A stretch of 7,245 bases of DNA from CS2-K091 sp035527155 (GTDB lineage Bacteria > Planctomycetota > Phycisphaerae > Sedimentisphaerales > Anaerobacaceae), in NCBI GenBank assembly GCA_035527155.1, contig DATLBB010000251.1:1-7245 (forward strand), written 5' to 3'. The notes under the pieces were generated by a model, which was not told where the DNA came from, searched no databases, and saw only the letters and a list, made by a program, of their open reading frames with translations. Made by a program: the position numbers and the translations under genes. Positions 1 to 5,149 of the stretch are shown here, piece after piece. Position 1 is the stretch's first letter. The number at the start of each line of letters is the position of its first letter.

Positions 1-120
1 GGGTGGGCGTGCTCTGGTCGAAATGACAGGAGTTAGTGCACTCCGCTTGAAATGACAAGGGTTGAGATTCTTCGGTGCCTTATAGGCACGTAAGTATATG
101 CTCAGAATGACACAAATGTG
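1..120. repeat. Cluster of short hairpin plus GAAATGACA-tail repeats, left edge
   Basis: Three short units follow one another. Positions 3-28 begin GTGGGCGTGCT and end in the tail GAAATGACA (20-28). Positions 29-57 have a hairpin (GGAGT 29-33, ACTCC 40-44) followed by the same tail (49-57). Positions 61-112 have a hairpin (GTGCCT 75-80, loop TAT, AGGCAC 84-89) followed by CTCAGAATGACA ending at 112. The same tail occurs five more times at the right edge of the window (6944-7242). No reading frame is evident. These look like noncoding interspersed elements of the kind often seen between genes in environmental bacterial genomes. That comparison is from memory; the tails and hairpins are read directly. 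Confidence 0.7.
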
Positions 121-311
121 GATTCGGAATCTACGCAACAAAAACATATATCCAGCATCGAGCATCAAAAAGCTTGAAATTCCCGGAAAGATTTGATATT
201 CTCTCAGAAATAAGGCTTAGATAAGCAGGTACATATAGGAAATCTTAGTATTGTTGTTTAGTTCGACAGCAGAACGGCAGAATTTTTGGTGAACAATTTC
301 AGGAGGCAAAA
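121..311 (+). promoter_or_regulatory. Leader and putative promoter of the DUF1080 gene
   Basis: A sigma-70-like pair TTGAAA (174-179) and TATTCT (197-202) is separated by 17 bases, which would start transcription near 209 and give a leader of about 100 bases. The -10 is a moderate match only, so the promoter is tentative. The ribosome binding site AGGAGG (301-306), five bases before the ATG at 312, is strong. Around 149-166 there is a short CAGCATCGAGCATC low-complexity stretch that resembles common intergenic repeat DNA. Confidence 0.4.
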
Positions 312-1106
312 ATGAATTCGAAAAGGTTTGTGGCAGGGATGATTATTGTGGTAATGGTCCTCCAGATGGCCCCTTCAGTGAACGCTGCGGCCCGGTCGCG
401 CAGTTCTGCAACGCCGGTGAAGGAAGTGGACAACGTGGCGCCTCGCGGTTTCAAGTCGCTGTTTAACGGCAGGGACTTTACAGGCTGGAAGGTGCCCGAA
501 GGCGACGGCGGACATTGGAAAATCATTGACGGCGTGATAGACTACGATGCCCAAAGCCAAGCGAAGGGTGATAAGAACCTATGGGCGGTGGGGTCGTTCG
601 GCGACTTCGTACTGAGAGTGGACTGGAGGATCAAGGAAACACCTTATGTGAATCCCCGCATCCCTTATATCCTGCCCGACGGCACGCACGCGCGGGACAT
701 AAAGGGTAAGGAAATGCGGATGGCACTTCCGGATTCGGATTCCGGGGTTTTCCTTCGCGGGGCCGGCAAGAACCAGGTGAACATCTGGTGCTGGCCTATC
801 GGTTCCGGCGAGTTTTACGGTTACAGGACCGACGGCAGGCAGCCGCCGCATATCCGCGCCGGCGTTACGCCTCGCACGCAGGCCGACAAGCCCGTCGGAC
901 AGTGGAACCGCTTCGAGATAACGATGAAGGGCGACCGGGTAACAGTTGTCCTGAACGGCAAGACGGTGATTAAGAACGCCCAACTGCCCGGCATCGCCGC
1001 GACCGGCCCCATAGCCCTCCAGCACCATGGCGGTAAACGCGACGGTAAATGGACCGGACCGCCAAGTCTGCTTCAGTTTAAGAACATCTTCATAAAAGAG
1101 CTGTGA
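312..1106 (+). CDS. Secreted DUF1080 / 3-keto-disaccharide hydrolase family protein
   Basis: This 264-residue protein has an N-terminal signal peptide: K4-R5, a hydrophobic core over about residues 7-20, and likely cleavage after VNA at about residue 25. A low-complexity linker follows to about residue 44. From residue 46 to the end is a complete DUF1080 domain, a concanavalin-like beta-sandwich. Landmarks are GFKSLFNGRDFTGW (46-59), the WKIIDGVI segment (69-76), GDFVLRVDWRI (97-107), SGVFLRG (144-150), PVGQWNRFEITMKGDRVTVVLNGKTV at about 194-219 and GPIALQHHG (232-240). Family members act outside the cytoplasm, and several hydrolyse 3-keto-glycosides; the exact substrate cannot be read here. 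The start is set by AGGAGG five bases upstream. The gene stands alone on its strand, between repeat DNA and a gene-poor stretch. By eye it is richer in G and C than the hem genes. Family call is firm; substrate is unknown. Confidence 0.9.
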   Translation: MNSKRFVAGMIIVVMVLQMAPSVNAAARSRSSATPVKEVDNVAPRGFKSLFNGRDFTGWKVPEGDGGHWKIIDGVIDYDAQSQAKGDKNLWAVGSFGDFVLRVDWRIKETPYVNPRIPYILPDGTHARDIKGKEMRMALPDSDSGVFLRGAGKNQVNIWCWPIGSGEFYGYRTDGRQPPHIRAGVTPRTQADKPVGQWNRFEITMKGDRVTVVLNGKTVIKNAQLPGIAATGPIALQHHGGKRDGKWTGPPSLLQFKNIFIKEL

Positions 1107-1260
1107 GGAACTGAGCAGCTTAGAAATAGCAGAGGAAGACCTCGGAGAATTTGTCCGTTGATTAGGTCCGGGCCGCAAGGCTTTGGGCAGCAGCAGGGTA
1201 TGTGCAGGGAGTTTTTGTACTCCGCCGCTGAACTTTTCGGAAAATTCGCATATCTGAACT

Positions 1261-1324
1261 TGCCGGGTTTATGGCTAAAAACACCGAAAAAACAATAAAA
1301 ATCGAAAATCCGGGCATTTTTTTT
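1261..1324 (+). terminator. Possible intrinsic terminator with long loop
   Basis: TGCCGGGTTT (1261-1270) can pair with AAATCC (1306-1311) plus GGCA (1313-1316). This gives a ten-pair stem with one bulged G (1312) and one G-T pair, followed directly by eight T residues (1317-1324). The loop of about 35 bases is unusually long for an intrinsic terminator. It lies 155 bases after the DUF1080 stop and is the only T-tract hairpin downstream of that gene. The T-tract may instead belong to the upstream part of the adjacent ECF-like promoter. Confidence 0.35.
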
Positions 1325-1354
1325 GTAACTTTTCATAGTAGTAAGCGTCTTATA
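1325..1354 (+). promoter_or_regulatory. ECF-sigma-like promoter
   Basis: GTAACTT (1325-1331) and GCGTCTTATA (1345-1354) match the general ECF pattern of an AAC-type -35 and a CGTC-type -10. There are 16 bases between AAC and CGTC, the usual ECF spacing, and a run of eight T precedes the -35. Promoters of this type often precede self-regulated ECF sigma genes in planctomycetes, which is recollection only. No sigma factor or other clear gene follows, so the transcript target is unknown. Confidence 0.45.
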
Positions 1355-1590
1355 TATGTAGAGAAGAGCCGGTATGTCAGCGGCAAAAAGAAAATAACCG
1401 ATGCGTCTGAAGTGAAGGGCCAGGACGTGAAATCACGAGACTTAGCCAAGATAGGTCACAAGGCGAGGTGTGAAACCGAGGAATTTATCAATCAGCACAT
1501 CCATGACCGAGACAAAGGATGGCCGGTATCCCTTCGTTTAGGCGCAGATTCCGATGGGGCCGGCCCGGCTCAGCAGGTTAGAAAACAGGG

Positions 1591-1628
1591 GGACAAGCGC
1601 GCAAGCGCATAAGAATAAAAGGCTGTCC
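1591..1628 (-). terminator. Hairpin downstream of the 99-residue gene
   Basis: GGACA (1591-1595) pairs with TGTCC (1624-1628). Inside lies a second stem GCGC/GCGC (1597-1600 and 1605-1608) with loop GCAA as read on the + strand. It begins three bases beyond the stop codon of the - strand gene ending at 1632, and the - strand sequence after it has only a short TTTT. It is therefore a weak terminator candidate or simply an RNA structure. Confidence 0.3.
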
Positions 1629-1631
1629 AAC

Positions 1632-1931
1632 TTAGCCTGGTATCCAAATCTTTTTTGCCTGGATGACCTCGATGCTCATAGGCAATGTCAACTGGGTGGC
1701 TGACTTGCAATAAAAGATAAGGCCCCTGTAGCCCATAAGGTACTGGTAGTTTGTGGAGAAGAAGCCGCCCTGAGCACACACCACCAGGGGATTATCGCTT
1801 TTTCTAAGTATCGTTTCAAAGTCGGCAGACTCGACCCTGACAATAGCACCGGAGGCCTTGATGGCGTTTGCTATCGCGGCGGCCGCCGCACCCGCCGCCA
1901 CGGCCCCACCTCCTACTGCTCCATTAGGCAT
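1632..1931 (-). CDS. Small protein of unknown function, Gly/Ala-rich N-terminus
   Basis: The product has 99 residues. Residues 1-29 are almost wholly Gly, Ala and small residues (GGGAVAAGAAAAAIANAIKA at 7-26) and could form a glycine-zipper-like or membrane-associated helix. The rest looks like a compact alpha/beta domain, with a segment ESADFETILRKSDNPLVVCA (34-53) then GGFFSTNYQYL (55-65), YRGLIFYCKS (69-78) and a C-terminal AKKIWIP (92-98). I have the impression that this C-terminal pattern recurs in small hypothetical proteins of other bacteria, but I cannot name a family. The start is supported by an AAAGGA ribosome binding site shortly upstream. Two cysteines (52 and 75) are present without an obvious metal motif. 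The neighbouring spacer is repeat DNA, so it is probably a separate transcription unit from the 61-residue gene. Confidence 0.75.
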   Translation of the reverse strand: MPNGAVGGGAVAAGAAAAAIANAIKASGAIVRVESADFETILRKSDNPLVVCAQGGFFSTNYQYLMGYRGLIFYCKSATQLTLPMSIEVIQAKKIWIPG

Positions 1932-2118
1932 AATGAGATCCTTTCTGAGATAATCGCGTTGGCAAGAGCCGGAGCCATCCCCAAGCTGCTCCTTCGACTA
2001 CTTCGATTTAACTCAGTATAAATCCTTCGATAGAACTCAGGACAAGTTCGCTCAGGACATAGCTTGAGGCCGCCACCCGCCATATATCGAATGGGATATC
2101 CTATTCCGGCTAATGTGA
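1932..2118. repeat. Interspersed repeat spacer with CTTCGA and CTCAGGACA units
   Basis: Within 1991-2067 the spacer alternates CCTTCGA (1991-1997 and 2024-2030) with CTCAG-type boxes, including two exact copies of CTCAGGACA (2036-2044 and 2051-2059) 15 bases apart. Further on is an 18-base near-perfect palindrome centred on GGATATCC (2089-2106), with one G-T mismatch pair. On the - strand the repeat contains TTGTCC and TATACT 19 bases apart, a poor but possible promoter for the 99-residue gene. No coding potential is evident. The box pattern resembles widely dispersed intergenic repeats in environmental genomes (recollection). Confidence 0.55.
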
Positions 2119-2304
2119 CTATTTCTTGTTGCTCAACGCAAATGCAATTAGCGCAGAGCCAAAAACAATCGCCGACGCAACAAGGTAAATATGATAGGCC
2201 TCGGGATGACCTCCCGAACCGCTCGCTGCCAATCCGACAACGGCAATACTGGCTCCGATGATACTGATGATTATCGCAGCTTTGATAAGAAAATCAACTT
2301 TCAC
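2119..2304 (-). CDS. Small two-helix membrane protein, GTG start
   Basis: The product has 61 residues and starts with GTG at 2302-2304. AAGGAG (2313-2318) lies eight bases upstream, a strong ribosome binding site that settles the start. There are two hydrophobic segments, about residues 6-27 and 40-57. They are separated by a short polar loop with GSGGHPEAYH (29-38), and Lys residues sit at both ends, which predicts both termini in the cytoplasm. No family is recognised. The gene begins 62 bases after the hemB stop with no clear terminator between, so it is probably the last gene of the cobA-hemD/hemB transcript. A role in tetrapyrrole metabolism is only suggested by position. Confidence 0.7.
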   Translation of the reverse strand: MKVDFLIKAAIIISIIGASIAVVGLAASGSGGHPEAYHIYLVASAIVFGSALIAFALSNKK

Positions 2305-2366
2305 AGTTTATTCTCCTTTTTGAATCACATCACTAATTTATGATGATGGTATTCTTTCATTACTAA

Positions 2367-3347
2367 TCACTGTCCCTTATCCAGCAGTTTTGCCGCGTCC
2401 TTTGCAAAATATGTTATAATAATATCCGCGCCGGCCCTTTTAATCGAATAAAGCATTTCAAGCATTGCGGAGTCTTTGTCCAACAGGCCAGTGTTAGCGG
2501 CGGAGTTCAGCATCATGTATTCGCCGCTTACATTGTACGCAGCGACGGGGCAATCGAAACGCTGCTTTGCGCGATAGATAATGTCGAGGTAGGGCAAGGC
2601 GGGCTTTACCATTACGATATCGGCACCTTCTTCTATGTCGAGTGCGATTTCAGCCATCGCCTGGTCGCTGTTGGCCGGGTCCATTTGGTAGCCCTTTCGG
2701 TCGCCGAAGGAAGGTGCGGATTCGGCGGCGTTCCTGAATGGGCCATAGAAAGCGGAGGCATATTTTGCTGCGTATGACATAATCGCGACATTCTTAAAGT
2801 CGTTCTCTTCCAGCGCCTCGCGAATGTACTTCACGCGGCCATCCATCATATCAGACGGGGCGACGATATCAGCGCCGGCCTGGGCGTGGGAGAGGGCCAT
2901 CTTGGCGAGCAGTTTGCAGGTGGCGTCGTTATCAATTTTGCCGTCTTTTATAACGCCGCAATGTCCGTGGTCGGTATACTCACAAAGGCAAACGTCGGTG
3001 ATGACGAGCAGGTCCGGAGTAGTTTGTTTGATTTCCTTAATCGAGCGCTGGACGACACCGGCTTCTGCCCAGGCCTGTGAGCCGGTTTTGTCTTTTTTGT
3101 CCGGGAGGCCAAAGAGAAGGACGGCGGGTATCCCCATGGAGGCGACATCGGCAGCCTCGGCGGCGATTGTGTCCGGCGAGAAGTGAAAACAATCGGCCAT
3201 CGATTTAATCGGTTCCCTGAGAGCCTGACCTTCGCGGACAAATAATGGATAAACGAAATCATCTACGCTTAAAGAGGTTTGGCGCACCAACCTTCGCATT
3301 GCAGGACTGCTGCGGAGCCTTCGCATTCTGATTTTCGGAAAAGCCAT
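2367..3347 (-). CDS. hemB: Delta-aminolevulinic acid dehydratase (porphobilinogen synthase)
   Basis: HemB condenses two molecules of 5-aminolevulinate to porphobilinogen, the first common pyrrole of heme, siroheme and cobalamin synthesis, in the cytoplasm. The 326 residues match the usual family length and cover the whole TIM barrel. Visible marks are the zinc-binding cysteines in DVCLCEYTDHGHCG (C120, C122, C130), the first active-site lysine in SYAAKYASAFYGPFR (K195), and the Schiff-base lysine in VMVKPALPYLD (K248). The segment YQMDPANSDQA (220-230) is also typical. The three cysteines mark it as a zinc-dependent rather than a magnesium-only enzyme. It lies 21 bases after the cobA-hemD stop with an AAGG-type ribosome binding site in that gap, so the two are almost certainly co-transcribed. 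No defects are seen. Confidence 0.97.
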   Translation of the reverse strand: MAFPKIRMRRLRSSPAMRRLVRQTSLSVDDFVYPLFVREGQALREPIKSMADCFHFSPDTIAAEAADVASMGIPAVLLFGLPDKKDKTGSQAWAEAGVVQRSIKEIKQTTPDLLVITDVCLCEYTDHGHCGVIKDGKIDNDATCKLLAKMALSHAQAGADIVAPSDMMDGRVKYIREALEENDFKNVAIMSYAAKYASAFYGPFRNAAESAPSFGDRKGYQMDPANSDQAMAEIALDIEEGADIVMVKPALPYLDIIYRAKQRFDCPVAAYNVSGEYMMLNSAANTGLLDKDSAMLEMLYSIKRAGADIIITYFAKDAAKLLDKGQ

Positions 3348-3368
3348 TTAAAAGCCCTTGTCTTCAAC

Positions 3369-4910
3369 TTACGTTTTAGGTTTTTCGCTATCTTCTATCG
3401 TACTAAGCAATCCATCAATAGTATGTTCGGCAGCCTGGACGTCAATCTTGACCCCAAGTTCTTTCAATTGCTCAGAAGTTACCGGGCCAATCGATGCGAC
3501 TTTAACATTGCCGGCATTTACTAAATCGGGCGGGACTTGGTCAACAAATGCGCGAACACATGAAGGACTTGTAAATGTGAGCCAATCAATCGTCCCGCTG
3601 CTGATTTTTTCCGTGAGCCAGGCACAATCGCTTTTGGTCGTTACGGCAGTATATATCGGCACGTTATCAACATCGGCACCGGCCTGCTGCAGCAGGTCAA
3701 CAAGCTCGTTGGAAGCAAGCTGGGAACGCAGGAGTAAAACCTTTTTTCCTTGTAGATTTGTATGGCTGATTAATTGACTTCCAAGCTCTTTGCCTGTAAA
3801 GATGCCGGGGACAAAATCAGGCCTTATGCCGAATTCATTTAGTCTGTTGGCGGTTTGTGTGCCGATTGCTGCGATTTTGACGGAAGCAAAGACCCTGGCG
3901 TCTTTGGCCAGGTTTTGCAAGGAATCGAAGAAAATAGCTACGCCGTTTGCGCTTGTGAAAATTATCCAATCGTACTCAGGGATTTTGGTGAGCGCTTGCA
4001 GGAACTGATTTGCCTGCGTCAATGGCTTGATTTCTATCGCTTCAAATTCAACCGGATTACCCCCCTGCTGAATAATCTTTGCAGCAAAATCGGCGTTGCC
4101 GCGACGGTCGCGGGTTACGACGATGGTCCTGCCGAACAAAGGCTGAGTCATAAACCAGTCCAGCTTAGTGTCACCGGCGGCGGCCTTGCCAATAACGACG
4201 ATGGCTGGCGGTTCAAGATTTTCCCGGCGGCACTTTTCGGCAATAAGAGAGACCGGGGCTTTTCCAATTCTCTGGTTTGGAAATGTAGCATTAGCGATTA
4301 CGGCAGCGGGAGTATTTTTATCCATGCCGTTTTTTATGAGCTGGTCGGTGATGAATTGGAGGCCTCCCATACCCATATAGAAAACTATGGAGCCGGGGAA
4401 TTTGGCCAGCACGTTCCAGTCGATACTGCTTTCCTGTTTTCCATCCGCTTCATGGCCCGTGATGAAAGCGACCTGTGAACTGTAGTTTCTGTCGGTGAGC
4501 ATGACGCCTGCGTACTCGGCGGCGGCGATGGCGGCGGTTATGCCGGGTACTATTTCGAAATCGATTCCTGCATCGGCAAGAATCCTGGCCTCCTCAGCCC
4601 CCCTGCCGAAGATACAGGGGTCGCCGCCCTTGAGGCGTACAACGGTTTTTCCGTCGGAGGCCTTTTCGACGATGAGCTTATTGATTTCATCCTGCTTACA
4701 TGAGCCTCTTCCAATGCGTTTAGGGACGTGTATAATCTCGGTATCCGGCCGGGCATACTTAAGCAAAACCGGGTTGGCGAGCTTGTCGCAGATTATACAG
4801 TCAGCGGTTTTGAGAAGCTCCGCCCCGCGAACGGTAATCAAATCCGCTCTGCCCGGGCCAGCACCAACGAGATAGACTTTACCTCTGTTCTTAGGTTCTT
4901 CAATATTCAT
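3369..4910 (-). CDS. cobA-hemD: Fused uroporphyrinogen-III C-methyltransferase / uroporphyrinogen-III synthase
   Basis: This 513-residue protein joins two enzymes of the tetrapyrrole branch point. Residues 10-245 are a SAM-dependent uroporphyrinogen-III methyltransferase that makes precorrin-2 for siroheme and cobalamin. It shows the start motif VYLVGAGPGRADLITVRGAE (12-31), VVRLKGGDPCIFGRGAEEA (90-108), VPGITAA (121-127) and VAFITGHE (147-154). Residues 258-503 are uroporphyrinogen-III synthase, which closes the hydroxymethylbilane ring with inversion of ring D. Its marks are GRTIVVTRDRRG (260-271), FTSANGVAIFF (318-328), VPIYTAV (417-423), FTSPSCVRAF (446-455) and ASIGPVTSEQLKELG (472-486). 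Such fusions are well known in several phyla. The ATG at 4908-4910 has no strong ribosome binding site. The upstream region is repeat DNA without a clear promoter. hemB follows 21 bases downstream; hemA and hemC, frequent partners, are not in the window. Confidence 0.95.
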   Translation of the reverse strand: MNIEEPKNRGKVYLVGAGPGRADLITVRGAELLKTADCIICDKLANPVLLKYARPDTEIIHVPKRIGRGSCKQDEINKLIVEKASDGKTVVRLKGGDPCIFGRGAEEARILADAGIDFEIVPGITAAIAAAEYAGVMLTDRNYSSQVAFITGHEADGKQESSIDWNVLAKFPGSIVFYMGMGGLQFITDQLIKNGMDKNTPAAVIANATFPNQRIGKAPVSLIAEKCRRENLEPPAIVVIGKAAAGDTKLDWFMTQPLFGRTIVVTRDRRGNADFAAKIIQQGGNPVEFEAIEIKPLTQANQFLQALTKIPEYDWIIFTSANGVAIFFDSLQNLAKDARVFASVKIAAIGTQTANRLNEFGIRPDFVPGIFTGKELGSQLISHTNLQGKKVLLLRSQLASNELVDLLQQAGADVDNVPIYTAVTTKSDCAWLTEKISSGTIDWLTFTSPSCVRAFVDQVPPDLVNAGNVKVASIGPVTSEQLKELGVKIDVQAAEHTIDGLLSTIEDSEKPKT

Positions 4911-4920
4911 ATCTGATGTT

Positions 4921-5024
4921 CAATAATCGGTACCCGAAACGCATAAACACGTTAAACACGAAATACGAAGCACGAAATCCGAAACAAATTCGAATTATCA
5001 AATGACCAAATGTTCAAAACAGGT
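4921..5024. repeat. Low-complexity intergenic repeat upstream of cobA-hemD
   Basis: Most of this spacer is a run of degenerate short units of the type ACGAAAT, ACGAAGC, CCGAAAC (about 4944-4987), followed by AATTCGAATTATC and CAAATGACCAAATG. It has no coding potential. It resembles a dispersed sequence type often found between genes in environmental bacterial genomes, which is recollection and unverified. It fills the place where the promoter of cobA-hemD should be, and I could not find a good -35/-10 pair in it on the - strand. Confidence 0.5.
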
Positions 5025-5049
5025 AAAAACCCCGCAATAAATTGCGGGG
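5025..5049 (-). terminator. Intrinsic terminator (second of two) after the propeller gene
   Basis: A perfect eight-pair stem, CCCCGCAA (5030-5037) with TTGCGGGG (5042-5049) and a four-base loop, is followed on the - strand by five T residues (5029-5025). It is correctly oriented to stop transcription from the propeller-dockerin gene before cobA-hemD. Confidence 0.8.
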
Positions 5050-5109
5050 CTAAATATTCTTGATTAGGATACTAAATATGTTTTGAAATTGCCAGTTTTA
5101 TGTGGGACG

Positions 5110-5134
5110 AAATAAACCCGCAACAAACTGCGGG
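5110..5134 (-). terminator. Intrinsic terminator (first of two) after the propeller gene
   Basis: A six-pair stem CCCGCA (5117-5122) with TGCGGG (5129-5134) is followed on the - strand by TTTATTT. It sits 16 bases after the stop codon of the propeller gene. Its sequence resembles the stronger hairpin at 5030-5049, so the two may be duplicates. Confidence 0.6.
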
Positions 5135-5149
5135 CAGAATTCTCGCGAA

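Larger units (their letters stand above)
1107..1631. other. Gene-poor region with hairpins and an orphan promoter
   Basis: I find no convincing gene in these 525 bases. A + strand frame is open from 1271 to 1612, but its first codons lie upstream of the promoter-like element at 1325-1354. It has no ribosome binding site and its predicted product resembles nothing I know. Structures seen are a small hairpin GAGG/CCTC (1132-1143), a GCAA-capped stem around 1168-1186, the terminator-like hairpin at 1261-1324, a perfect 10-base palindrome GGGCCGGCCC (1557-1566), and a hairpin at 1591-1628. The stretch could hold an undetected small RNA or the remains of a lost gene. Confidence 0.5.

Noticed and set aside
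121..140. Inverted repeat GATTC-G-GAATC near 121-131 as an operator.
   Set aside because: Five-base arms in a repeat-rich region, upstream of the putative -35 with no partner site; too weak to call.
579..1178. A 199-residue open frame antisense to the DUF1080 gene.
   Set aside because: It is the shadow of a clear DUF1080 gene with a signal peptide and strong ribosome binding site. The antisense product shows no domain.
1160..1200. SRP RNA-like string: AGGTCCGG followed by GCAGCAGC around a GCAA-capped stem.
   Set aside because: The canonical GGAA tetraloop arrangement is absent, the helix is lengthened, and the flanks do not pair into the long SRP hairpin. Likely chance similarity.
1557..1566. 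Perfect palindrome GGGCCGGCCC as a regulatory operator.
   Set aside because: It is a short G/C-rich palindrome far from any supported gene start and easily expected by chance.
1271..1612. A 113-residue + strand open frame.
   Set aside because: It has no ribosome binding site, its start lies upstream of the promoter-like element, its composition looks random, and no motif is recognised.
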